From a virus: a stretch of DNA of 59,257 bases. The notes under the pieces are model-generated. The model was given only the letters and a program-made list of their open reading frames with translations. It was not told the origin of the DNA and did no database searches. The stretch covers positions 1 through 59,257 of IMG/VR virus record IMGVR_UViG_3300046169_000050; one strand, 5' to 3'. Of the stretch, positions 33,153-41,037 are shown piece after piece (the stretch's first letter is position 1; each line of letters starts with the position of its first letter). Made by a program: the position numbers and the translations under genes.

Positions 33153-33845
33153 ATGCCTAAATCAGCAGTAGCAGTAAAAGAATCAGCAGCAATCTCTCTC
33201 GTATCAAACGACGTTCCAGCACACGTGCGCGCAGCACAAGGTGCGGGTCGTGGTAATGAGGATGTCGGTAGCGCAATCGCAATACCACGCATCAAGTTGC
33301 TGCAGAAAATGTCTCCAGAGGTCGACAAGTATTCGCCCAAGCACATCGCTGGCGCAGACGTTGGCCACTTCATCAACAGCATCAGTAGCGAAGTCTACGG
33401 TGAAGAGCTGTACGCCGTCTCTCTCAAGTTCAAAGTAGAGTATGTCGTATGGCGTAACATGGAAGCAGGCGGTGGCTTGCTCGGTAACTTCACCAACCAA
33501 GCAGATGCTGAAGCAGCAGTAGCCGCTCAGGAAAAGCCAAGCGAGTACGAGATCAAAGACACGCACTCACACATCTTGTTGCTTAAGAATCCCGAGACAG
33601 GTGACCTGTCCCATCCAATCATCATGGACTTTACCAGTTCAAAGCTACGTGTCTCACGCAGCTGGAACACGCAGATTGCCAGCAAAGGCGGCGATCGGTT
33701 CAGCAGCTTGTGGCGTCTCAAGTCACAACCCGTTGAGTCACGCACTGGTCAACAGTTCATGAACCTCGACGTCGAGTGGGTTGGCTGGGTAACTGACGAG
33801 GACTATGCAGTTGCCGAAGGGTTATTCGACCAGTTCTCTGGGTAA
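33153..33845 (+). CDS. Putative ssDNA-binding protein
   Basis: This 230-residue protein has a disordered N-terminal 35 residues, then AIAIPRIKLLQKMSPEVDKY, a beta-rich middle (LYAVSLKFKVEYVVWRNMEA; ILLLKNPETGDLSHPIIMDF) and an acidic C-terminus DEDYAVAEGLFDQF. This resembles phage proteins annotated as ssDNA-binding in replication clusters, and an acidic/aromatic tail is typical of such proteins. Position between SF2 helicase and nuclease supports it. The assignment is inference; a structural search would decide. Confidence 0.55.
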   Translation: MPKSAVAVKESAAISLVSNDVPAHVRAAQGAGRGNEDVGSAIAIPRIKLLQKMSPEVDKYSPKHIAGADVGHFINSISSEVYGEELYAVSLKFKVEYVVWRNMEAGGGLLGNFTNQADAEAAVAAQEKPSEYEIKDTHSHILLLKNPETGDLSHPIIMDFTSSKLRVSRSWNTQIASKGGDRFSSLWRLKSQPVESRTGQQFMNLDVEWVGWVTDEDYAVAEGLFDQFSG

Positions 33846-33848
33846 TGA

Positions 33849-34274
33849 ATGAACGAGCACGGATTCGTAAGGTCCGTGCATCGTCAGTTATCTCCTGACG
33901 TTTTTGTCTGGAAGATTAACGACAAGTATGCGGGCGGTGTGCCAGATGCGTTTTACGCTGGTCCTGCCCGCTGTTTATTCGTTGAATACAAGTACGTAAA
34001 GCTACCTAAGCGGGACACAACGCTTGTCAAAACAAGCCTGTCTGAACAACAAAAGCTTTGGTTGGACAGGATGTTAGCTATGGACAAGCAGGTAGCTCTA
34101 GTTATAGGATCAGTATTAGGAAATATAATAATTGATAAGGACTGGGACTCCCCAATCCCGACAGAACTATTTAGACAGCGCGCTATGTCTACGAAAGCTG
34201 TTGCTCAGTGGATATCAGCGTTCTGTTTGGAAAAATGCCATGACTACGAAGAAGGATTCTTCCGTGGCTGCTAA
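33849..34274 (+). CDS. PD-(D/E)XK nuclease, VRR-NUC or resolvase-like
   Basis: This 141-residue protein shows VWKINDKYAGGVPDAFYAGP (residues about 20-39) followed by CLFVEYKYVKLPKRD; the Asp of GVPDAFY and the E-x-K of VEYKY form a PD-(D/E)XK active site. LSEQQKLWLDRM is the typical following helix. Such small nucleases act as Holliday junction or flap nucleases in phage replication. Its end overlaps the repressor start by 35 bases. Confidence 0.75.
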   Translation: MNEHGFVRSVHRQLSPDVFVWKINDKYAGGVPDAFYAGPARCLFVEYKYVKLPKRDTTLVKTSLSEQQKLWLDRMLAMDKQVALVIGSVLGNIIIDKDWDSPIPTELFRQRAMSTKAVAQWISAFCLEKCHDYEEGFFRGC

Positions 34275-34602
34275 TAACCTGAGAAAAATTTGGGACTTAA
34301 GAAAGTCCGAAATAGGCGTCACTCAAACCGAAGCAGCCAAAAAGCTAGGTTGGACACAGGGCGCACTCGCCCAATATCTAAACAACATCACAGAGCTTAA
34401 CCCGCCTGCGGTTATCAAGCTGGCAAATTTTCTAGGGGTAGATCCTCGAGAAATTGACCCCAGCGCTAACCTTGATGACTACCCTCAGTACCTCAGCTTA
34501 CCCACCGGTGCGCGGTCAAAAATTACAATAGACCTATCACGTAAATGGAAAGCAACTGTGCACGACAACGGGTCAATTACGATTACACCAAGCAAAAAAT
34601 AA
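34240..34602 (+). CDS. XRE-family transcriptional regulator (candidate phage repressor)
   Basis: I place the start at ATG 34240 (120 residues). Residues about 13-67 form a XRE helix-turn-helix (LRKIWDLRKSEIGVTQTEAA, then KKLGWTQGALAQYLN), followed by a short linker and a C-terminal beta-like segment, without the peptidase domain of lambda CI. It is the only phage-encoded repressor-type regulator beside the excisionase, and lies before the integrase, as in lysogeny modules. It is the obvious candidate to bind the 11 TTAG-N5-CTAA sites, which is not shown. Confidence 0.75.
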   Translation: MTTKKDSSVAANNLRKIWDLRKSEIGVTQTEAAKKLGWTQGALAQYLNNITELNPPAVIKLANFLGVDPREIDPSANLDDYPQYLSLPTGARSKITIDLSRKWKATVHDNGSITITPSKK

Positions 34603-34621
34603 CTGTCTCATTGGGACAGTT
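34601..34621 (+). terminator. Hairpin after the XRE gene
   Basis: A perfect 7-bp stem AACTGTC/GACAGTT with a 7-base loop starts at the XRE stop codon. There is no T-run, so it may be an operator-like palindrome or a weak terminator rather than a strong one. Confidence 0.4.
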
Positions 34622-34641
34622 CAATGCTAAACAAAGTGAAA

Positions 34642-34681
34642 TAACGTGTACTTAGCACACTACTATAGTGAACTAACGTGT
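34642..34681 (+). repeat. Direct repeat TAACGTGT, 32 bp apart, near attP
   Basis: TAACGTGT occurs at 34642-34649 and 34674-34681, flanking a CACTACTATAGTG dyad. Paired short repeats beside attP are typical of integrase arm sites; a promoter/operator for the integrase is also possible. The stretch 34622-34805 contains no gene. Confidence 0.4.
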
Positions 34682-34716
34682 TGATTTTATTAACATCGTG
34701 CCTGCAAACGGAGAAA

Positions 34717-34734
34717 ATCCCTCTCTCTCCGCCA
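34717..34734 (+). other. attP: Putative attP core: 3' end of tRNA-Ser
   Basis: ATCCCTCTCTCTCCGCCA is the typical 3' end of a proteobacterial tRNA-Ser (T-loop end, acceptor strand CTCTCC, discriminator G, CCA). The upstream part of the tRNA is absent, so this is not a working tRNA gene. Phages using tyrosine integrases commonly carry such a copy as attP to integrate at the tRNA 3' end while restoring it. It lies 72 bp before the integrase start. Confidence 0.7.
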
Positions 34735-34805
34735 GTTCTCGCAAACCCTTGCAGTACAAGGCTTTCCGGGGGTATGCTGTTTCTTTTGAGACACAAGAGG
34801 GACAG

Positions 34806-35855
34806 TTGGCCACTATAATAAAGAGAGACGGTAAGTTCTACGTCCGCGTTCGCAAAGCAAACTTCAAACCCGAAAACCGCACCTTCGACACACGTACTGC
34901 AGCCAAACAATGGGCGCTTCAAACAGAAGCAGCTATGGCCAATGGATCGTGGATCTCGGACCGTGAAGCACGTATCACGAATCTTGATTCAATATTTCGC
35001 CGGTACATCGCCGAAATTCACGGGGCAAAGCCATTCGGCAAAAGTAAACTCGCAACAGTAAGAAGCACGGCACGAAGAGTCGGACACTTGCGTCTTTCAG
35101 ATCTGTCTCCCGCCTTTGTTTTATCCTATGCAAAACAGCGTGCCAGCGAAATCGCCCCCTCTACCCTGAACCAAGAACTAACCTACTTCGCGCAAGCCAT
35201 CGATGTAGCACGGACCTTGTGGAACGCTCCACTAAAAGACAACCCTGTGCGCGCAGCAATCGGCGTCTTATCTCAGGTAGATGTAGTACAAGGCAGTAGA
35301 AAACGTAACAGGAGACCCACGGACCACGAACTACAAACCCTGCTTAACCTAGCCAAAGGCAGTTGGATCAGGCCCATGATCGAGATAGCTGTCGAAACAG
35401 GGTTACGTGAGTCAGAAATTCACGCACTCAAATGGTCAGACGTGGACTTTGACCGTGGTACGTTGCTCATTCGAGACCGAAAAAACCCTAAGCAAAAGAT
35501 CGGAAACGACCAGCTAATACCGCTTTTACCGGCGTCGAGAGAGGCGCTCCTACGTGAAAAGCAGCAAAGTAAACAGGGTGGTAGGGTGTTCGAGGACGTT
35601 CTCCGCGCCGCCAGTATTAGCGATAAATTTGCCAAACTAAGAAAAAAGGCTGAGATCTACGACCTACGGTTTCACGACCTCCGGCACGAAGCAATTAGTC
35701 GAATGTTCGAAAAAGGAATGACTATTCCAGAGGTAGCAGCTATCAGCGGGCACAAGACGTGGACCAGCCTAAAGCGTTATACGCAGCTAAGTCCTAGATC
35801 TCTGTCGACTGCGTTCGCAAAGCAGCCTGCATCTGAGAGACCACCTCAGTTGTAG
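34806..35855 (+). CDS. int: Tyrosine recombinase / phage integrase
   Basis: I place the start at TTG 34806 after AGAGGGA, giving 349 residues starting with ATIIKRDGKFYVRVRKANFK, the usual N-terminal arm-binding fold; a GTG at 34698 would run across attP. The catalytic domain shows the Arg in ETGLRESEIHALKW, HDLRHEAIS (H-x-x-R-H) and GHKTWTSLKRYTQL with the active Tyr. It integrates and excises phage DNA at a host tRNA-Ser gene, together with the excisionase on the opposite strand. The last 62 bases overlap that gene. Confidence 0.9.
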   Translation: MATIIKRDGKFYVRVRKANFKPENRTFDTRTAAKQWALQTEAAMANGSWISDREARITNLDSIFRRYIAEIHGAKPFGKSKLATVRSTARRVGHLRLSDLSPAFVLSYAKQRASEIAPSTLNQELTYFAQAIDVARTLWNAPLKDNPVRAAIGVLSQVDVVQGSRKRNRRPTDHELQTLLNLAKGSWIRPMIEIAVETGLRESEIHALKWSDVDFDRGTLLIRDRKNPKQKIGNDQLIPLLPASREALLREKQQSKQGGRVFEDVLRAASISDKFAKLRKKAEIYDLRFHDLRHEAISRMFEKGMTIPEVAAISGHKTWTSLKRYTQLSPRSLSTAFAKQPASERPPQL

Positions 35856-36009
35856 GAAACAAATACTTCTTCCCCCTCTTCACATATGGAAGATCTACCT
35901 TGTCAGCATATAGCTGATTGTAAAGCGTTGTTTTTTTAATTTTTAGCACTTCAGCCAGCTCACCAACGTCCATAAAAGGACCATATTTTTCGAGCATCCA
36001 TTCAGTCAT
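35794..36009 (-). CDS. Excisionase-like small HTH protein
   Basis: From ATG at 36009 (GAGGAG upstream) this protein has 71 residues with a winged-helix type helix-turn-helix (DVGELAEVLKIKKTTLYNQL then VKRGKKYLFPTTEV), the pattern of HTH_17/excisionase proteins. It overlaps the 3' end of the integrase in the opposite direction by 62 bases, an arrangement that may allow antisense control. It would bias recombination toward excision. Confidence 0.68.
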   Translation of the reverse strand: MTEWMLEKYGPFMDVGELAEVLKIKKTTLYNQLYADKVDLPYVKRGKKYLFPTTEVVSQMQAALRTQSTEI

Positions 36010-36220
36010 TGGCAAGCTCCTCTACTAGTCTATCCAAATACCAGCGAGCTTTCCGTAAATCTTCGACTGGCTTCCCCTTGTATGACATACGCCAGACATA
36101 CTTTTCTACGTTGCCTTTGAGGTAACCGATGAATTGCTCGGAAGACATAGACGCTTTGATTGCATCTATGCATTCAATGTCGCCGGTCTTATAGTGCGAA
36201 GGGTTGTTTACAGCATCCAT
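36002..36220 (-). CDS. DUF3310 protein
   Basis: This 72-residue protein contains NPSHYKTGDIECIDAIKASM and FIGYLKGNVEKYVWRMSYKG, followed by DLRKARWYLDRLVEEL; this is the DUF3310 pattern found in many phages and sometimes labelled nucleotide-kinase-like. It is usually placed near DNA metabolism genes; the function is unknown. The palindrome at 36245 lies 25 bp upstream, so it is likely the first gene of a short leftward unit with the excisionase. Confidence 0.78.
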   Translation of the reverse strand: MDAVNNPSHYKTGDIECIDAIKASMSSEQFIGYLKGNVEKYVWRMSYKGKPVEDLRKARWYLDRLVEELAND

Positions 36221-36244
36221 GTATTGTCATCCTGACATTGTCTA

Positions 36245-36257
36245 TTAGCTGTACTAA
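36245..36257 (-). promoter_or_regulatory. TTAG-N5-CTAA palindrome upstream of DUF3310
   Basis: The core TTAG-CTGTA-CTAA lies between the tiny gene stop and the DUF3310 start. A TATAAT sequence directly precedes it in the leftward direction, so the site would overlap the transcription start. Confidence 0.62.
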
Positions 36258-36325
36258 TTATACTTCTTTTTCTTCCTCTTACTACCCTTTGGCTTCTGAT
36301 TTATGCAGGGTTGTCCCTTATGCAT
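36254..36325 (-). CDS. 23-residue basic micro-protein (MHKGQPC type)
   Basis: A frame from ATG 36325 (after AAGGAG) to TAG 36254 encodes 23 residues starting MHKGQPC and ending in a Lys/Arg tail. The plan is the same as the micro-protein at 11233-11322 (MHNGKPC...), so these may be a two-copy family. It follows the long fibre gene by 11 bases. Very short, but the ribosome site and the paralogue support it. Confidence 0.5.
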   Translation of the reverse strand: MHKGQPCINQKPKGSKRKKKKYN

Positions 36326-36336
36326 CACTTTTCTCC

Positions 36337-39300
36337 TTATCTCATACCAATTACTAAACCGTTTACTTCACCGATCTGGTCAGCCGTGCTGCCAGTATCA
36401 CTATTACCGACTCCAGAACTACCGTACCTAGTCATATCTAACTTCAAATCAACGGTACCTGTAGTACGTCTGCCTAGCGTGCCGGAGATAGCAAACGGCA
36501 TATATAGACTTGTACTGGCTTTAAAGCGCGTTTCGCCAACTAGCTGATAGGTATTAGACGCCGACACAGTAATCGTATTACTTGTGCTGAAATAAGCAGT
36601 CGTATAGTACAGCGTTGTCACGTTGGTTGAGCTGCTGTAGAGCGCGCTAGTAACAGTACCTGATGAAGACCCGTTGCTAAGTACGCTGCCTTGAGGAGCG
36701 TCAAATCGTTTATCGCCGCTAAACGTCGCGTAGTGTAAGGTTGCTGATCCTTTGCTACCCCCCTGTGTCCCTACCGACGTGGGCGACCCCAAAGTAGTAG
36801 AAGCAGTTGAGTTATCCTTCATCCACATTCGTATGCTATATGTCTTTGAGTTCGTAGAGTTAAACCAACCGCTGCACTGCGCATACGGTATATGCCCCAC
36901 AGTTGAGTGGGAAGTCGCTGGAAGATCTTCCTCTAAGAAAATAAGCGTGCCTCCATACGTACCAGTGTTAGCACCCCCCGCAAACTGCTGAAGAGTAGTG
37001 TCTCTAAACGAACGCATGATACTCACATCGCCGAGTAGATTACCTGCGTAGACGTTGGTGCCCTGCATCACAGTAGCGCTAATGCTGCCAGAAGTTATCT
37101 GGTTCGCTTCTATAGCGTTTACCTGAAGTGCTCCAGTATTCGGGTTAGACGTAAGCGTCGTGCTATCGATGTTAAGACGGTTGGTGTCTATCGTGCCCGC
37201 AGTAATCTTGTCAGCAGACAAGTTGGCAATCTTCGCGTTGTCGATCGCAGCGTCGCCAATCTTGGCATTGGTTATCGTGCCGTTCTTAATAAAACCATCG
37301 GCTATGTACACACCGGCAGGTACAGTCTCGCCGTTAATTACCTGCTGGCTAGTAATAACGCTAAACGGAACAGTAGGATTGCCAGTGTCACTAGCACTAC
37401 CTAACAACGCAAAACGGTCAGCGTTTACAATAAATTCACTAACAATGTTCCCCGCTGCTGTAGTCGTAGACGCCAGACCAAAACCAGCTACAGCTCCGTT
37501 TAGGTCGACCTTTACGGTGTACTGCGCTTCCAGATCCTCACCATCTGCCTTGGTATAGAAATTCTGCTGAACCGCCGCCGTAGTCGCGTAACCGCCAAGC
37601 GTAGACGTGGACACCAAGTCCGTCGTAGCCGAGCTAATCGCCGAGTTCATGTCAGTTGTTGTCGAATAATCGGTAGTCAGCGTTGCAGTAGTAACGTAGT
37701 CACTAAGCGCTGTTGTCTGATCTGTGTCAGTAACGTAATCGCCTAATGCATTATTAAGAGCCGTAGTAGAGACCAGCGTTTGCGTCGCATTACTTATCGC
37801 CGTGTCAGCTTCCGACCTTGTGTAGTAGTTCGTAGTAAGGTCCGATGTACTTGTGTAATCACCAAGCGCTGTAGATAAACCGCTAGTAGAGACAAGGTTC
37901 TGTGTCGCTACGCTGATCGCACTATTCGTCTCTGTCTCAGTCAGATAGTTATTAGTCAGCGTGCTGTTATTTACGTAGTCACCTAGCTCGTCAGACAGAT
38001 CCGTAGTTGAAACCAGACTTTGAGTTGCTGTACTAATTGCGCTGGTAGTCTCTGTCTCAGTTAGGTAGTTGTTAGTCAGCGTCGCATTAGTCGCGTAGTC
38101 ACCCAACTCATCAGACAAGTCAGTCGTCGAAACCAAATTTTGCGTCGCCTGTGATATCGCGTTGGTAGTCGCTGTCGACGTAAGATAATTGTTAGTCAGG
38201 TTAGCGTTAGTCGCATAGTCTGAAAGCTCTGTCGCTAAGCCACTACTCGACACTAAGTCCTGTGTCGCGGAGCTAATCGCACTCTCTGTATCAGTTTCAG
38301 TCAGGTAATTCGTAGTCAGATACGAGGTAGTCGGGTAGTTACCTAGCGTGGTGGTAAGGTCTGTAGTCGACACCAGACTTTGCGTTGCGTTAGTAATCGC
38401 AGTGTCTGCCTCACTGCTAGTGTAATAGTTGGTCGACAGCGTTGAGTTAGTAACGTAGCTACCTAGCGCATTTGTTAGGTTAGTAGACGACACAAGGTCT
38501 TGCGTCGCTGTGCTGATTGCACTATCTGCGTCAGTACGTGTGTAGTAGTTGTTAGTCAGCGTTGCAGTAGTCGCGTAGTCATCTAGCGTGGTGTCTAAGT
38601 CGCTGTCCGTTACGTAGTCTACCAGCTCATCTGCAAGCGACGAATTGGACACTAAGCTCTGTGTTGCCGAGCTAATCGCAGCATCAGCTTCAGTAATCGT
38701 GTAGTAACTGTTGGTTAACGTAGAGTTCTGAACATAGGGATTCAGCGCCGTCGAAAGGTCTGTAGTCGACACAAGACTCTGCGTAGCACTACTGATCGCG
38801 CTATCTGCTTCTGTGATTGTGTAGTAATTGGTCGTCAACGTGCTGTTAGTGACATAACCAGACAGCGCCGTATTAGACACAAGGTTCTGAGTTGCCTGCG
38901 ATATTGCAGAGTCAGCCTCTGCACTCGTGTAGTAATTGTTTGTAAGCGTAGATGTCGTAGCGTACGGAGAAAGCGCTGACGTTAGGTCAGATGTAGACAC
39001 AAGGCTCTGAGTAGCTGTGCTAATCGCGCTATCCGCTTCTGTGATTGTGTAGTAGTCGTTTGTCAGCGTTGCGTTAGTTACGTAGTTGTTTAACGTCGTG
39101 TTCGATACAAGGCTCTGAGTAGCTGTGCTAATCGCACTGTTGGTTTCTGTTGCAGTCAGATAGTCATTTGTTAGCGTTGCGGTTGTCGCATAATCGCTCA
39201 GCTCAGTAGTCAGGTCTGTGTTTGACACAAGGCTCTGCGTAGCAGATGAAATCGCGCTATCAGCCTGAGTTTTTGTATAGTGGTTTGTCGTCAGCGTTGC

Positions 39301-41037
39301 AGTCGTCGCATAACTACCCAGAGTCGTGGTCAGGTCTGAGTCCAACACGTAATCGTCAAGCGTGGATGACGATACAAGATTCGTGGTGGCCTGCGTAATC
39401 GCACTGTTAGTGCCAGTCTCAGTCAGATAGTTGCTGGTTAAGTGGGCTGACGTCACGTAGTCGTCAAGGTCAGTAGTAGACGCCAGACTGCTTGTTGCCG
39501 TACTTATTGCACTATTTGTATCTGTCGCGGTCAGGTAGTCATTCGTCAACGTCGCTGTTGTCGCGTAGTCACCCAACTCATCGTCTAACTCGGTCGTTGA
39601 TACAAGCGACTCAGTAGCCGTGCTAATCGCCGAGTTTATATCGGCAGTAGTTGAATAGTTAGTAGTAAGCGTGCTGTTCGTTACGTAATCGCCCAAATCA
39701 GCAGTCGAAGCCAGCCCTGTTATCGCAGTACTGATGGCGGAGTTCATATCCGATGTTGTGGAATAGCTAGTCAACAAGGTTGAGCGAGTAGCGACAAGAC
39801 CCGTTGTTGCGTCGTTTACAGTGCTTTGTAGCCCCGCAATAGCTTGAGCAGCAGCAGAAGAAGACGTTGCGCTCACCGTATTTAAAGACGTGATTGACGC
39901 AGAGTTTGCTGATACCACATCAGCGAGACTGTCGTAGTCCCCAATCAACTCCCAGTAAGTAGTGTTGGTAGGGAGATTACCCGACGTACTTTGCTTCGCT
40001 CTGTACAGGCTATCGCTGTACGTAACCAAGTCTCCAGTCGAGTACGAGGTAGAGCCGTCGTAAGCAGATACACCAACAATGTCGTTGATCTGACTTTGCA
40101 AGGTGTTGGCCGAGTTCGTGATAGCTGTAGCACGGGCCGAAGCTTCGTTCGATATAGCAGTAGCACGGGCTGACGCCTCCGCACTAACAGCGCTTGTAAT
40201 CGCTGTGCCTCGATTAGTCACCTCAGTTGCTATTGAGGACGATATCGCAGAGTTACGAGCCTCGACTTCATCATCTATAGCGTCAGTAATCGCTGTAGCA
40301 CGGGCCGACGCTTCGCTCGATATAGCAGTAGCGCGAGCGTTGGCCTCTGCTGCAACTTGCGCTGCCACCGAACCAGCTACTGTCGCTGGCGAGTCAATTA
40401 GATCTATGCGGGTAGTGAGAGCGTTCGCAAGCTCAGACTCTGTAATAGCCCCTTCTATGATCTCAAGGATGTGCTCTACGTCCGTAGCCGTAGCTATTTC
40501 TAGACCAGCTGTAGCGTGGTACGGCCCCGGCTCTTCGTTTATGTTCACGTGCCGAAGCCAATAGTACCTAGTAAGCCCTGCGCCAATTGGGTCTACAAAA
40601 GATATACCAGAGCTAATACCAACGAATTGTGCGTCGCCAATCGTGTCGGCGTCAAAGCGCCAAATCTCAGTAAATGAATGCCCACGATATGTCGGCAAGT
40701 CCCAATAAATCTGGGCGACAGCATATCCACCAGCGCCAGTTACGCCCGTAGGCGCAGTAGGTGTCTCTACATCTCCAGAATTGCCAGTTGATGGCGGAAG
40801 AAAATCAGTGCTAGGCGTGTTCGGATCGAAAGGCCGGTTGGCTAAATCAACGGCAAGACCTGTGTCAATAAGCTCACGAAGGGTAATAGCACGATCACGA
40901 ACATCGCCCCTTCTTCCCAGCCTGATCTCAAGTGCCTCAGAAATGCTTTCAAGGTATCTCCTTAACTGTGGTGACACATCCGCCGGGGGTTTCGGAAAAC
41001 CCGGAACCTTAGTCGGATTATTAGTGCGTACAGTCAT
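36337..41037 (-). CDS. Long tail fibre with about 18 tandem repeats and DUF1983-like region
   Basis: This 1,566-residue protein has an N-terminal helical part, a fibronectin III-like domain near residues 90-185 (PTAPTGVTGAGGYAVAQIYW), and Ala/Thr-rich coiled repeats near 200-330. About 18 imperfect 40-residue repeats follow (residues about 412-1150), each like TLTNNYYT-x-EADSAIS-ATQ-LVS-LS-ALG-Y. Then come a DUF1983-like section as in phage J-type tip proteins (VDLNGAVAGFGLAS, then NADRFALL), AKIGDAAIDNAKIANLSADK, and a beta-rich C-terminal head. It probably contacts the host. The repeats are probably a trimeric shaft. Length variation by repeat number is possible. Confidence 0.8.
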   Translation of the reverse strand: MTVRTNNPTKVPGFPKPPADVSPQLRRYLESISEALEIRLGRRGDVRDRAITLRELIDTGLAVDLANRPFDPNTPSTDFLPPSTGNSGDVETPTAPTGVTGAGGYAVAQIYWDLPTYRGHSFTEIWRFDADTIGDAQFVGISSGISFVDPIGAGLTRYYWLRHVNINEEPGPYHATAGLEIATATDVEHILEIIEGAITESELANALTTRIDLIDSPATVAGSVAAQVAAEANARATAISSEASARATAITDAIDDEVEARNSAISSSIATEVTNRGTAITSAVSAEASARATAISNEASARATAITNSANTLQSQINDIVGVSAYDGSTSYSTGDLVTYSDSLYRAKQSTSGNLPTNTTYWELIGDYDSLADVVSANSASITSLNTVSATSSSAAAQAIAGLQSTVNDATTGLVATRSTLLTSYSTTSDMNSAISTAITGLASTADLGDYVTNSTLTTNYSTTADINSAISTATESLVSTTELDDELGDYATTATLTNDYLTATDTNSAISTATSSLASTTDLDDYVTSAHLTSNYLTETGTNSAITQATTNLVSSSTLDDYVLDSDLTTTLGSYATTATLTTNHYTKTQADSAISSATQSLVSNTDLTTELSDYATTATLTNDYLTATETNSAISTATQSLVSNTTLNNYVTNATLTNDYYTITEADSAISTATQSLVSTSDLTSALSPYATTSTLTNNYYTSAEADSAISQATQNLVSNTALSGYVTNSTLTTNYYTITEADSAISSATQSLVSTTDLSTALNPYVQNSTLTNSYYTITEADAAISSATQSLVSNSSLADELVDYVTDSDLDTTLDDYATTATLTNNYYTRTDADSAISTATQDLVSSTNLTNALGSYVTNSTLSTNYYTSSEADTAITNATQSLVSTTDLTTTLGNYPTTSYLTTNYLTETDTESAISSATQDLVSSSGLATELSDYATNANLTNNYLTSTATTNAISQATQNLVSTTDLSDELGDYATNATLTNNYLTETETTSAISTATQSLVSTTDLSDELGDYVNNSTLTNNYLTETETNSAISVATQNLVSTSGLSTALGDYTSTSDLTTNYYTRSEADTAISNATQTLVSTTALNNALGDYVTDTDQTTALSDYVTTATLTTDYSTTTDMNSAISSATTDLVSTSTLGGYATTAAVQQNFYTKADGEDLEAQYTVKVDLNGAVAGFGLASTTTAAGNIVSEFIVNADRFALLGSASDTGNPTVPFSVITSQQVINGETVPAGVYIADGFIKNGTITNAKIGDAAIDNAKIANLSADKITAGTIDTNRLNIDSTTLTSNPNTGALQVNAIEANQITSGSISATVMQGTNVYAGNLLGDVSIMRSFRDTTLQQFAGGANTGTYGGTLIFLEEDLPATSHSTVGHIPYAQCSGWFNSTNSKTYSIRMWMKDNSTASTTLGSPTSVGTQGGSKGSATLHYATFSGDKRFDAPQGSVLSNGSSSGTVTSALYSSSTNVTTLYYTTAYFSTSNTITVSASNTYQLVGETRFKASTSLYMPFAISGTLGRRTTGTVDLKLDMTRYGSSGVGNSDTGSTADQIGEVNGLVIGMR

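Noticed and set aside
34711-34734. A tRNA-Ser gene
   Set aside because: Only the 3' terminal part is present; no anticodon arm or D arm precedes it, so it is an att site copy.
34698-34805. GTG start for the integrase at 34698
   Set aside because: It would translate the tRNA-derived attP; the TTG at 34806 has AGAGGGA and begins the conserved N-terminal fold.
37580-39800. Regular repeats that might be a CRISPR array
   Set aside because: They are in-frame protein repeats of about 120 bp in a fibre gene, without identical short repeats and spacers.
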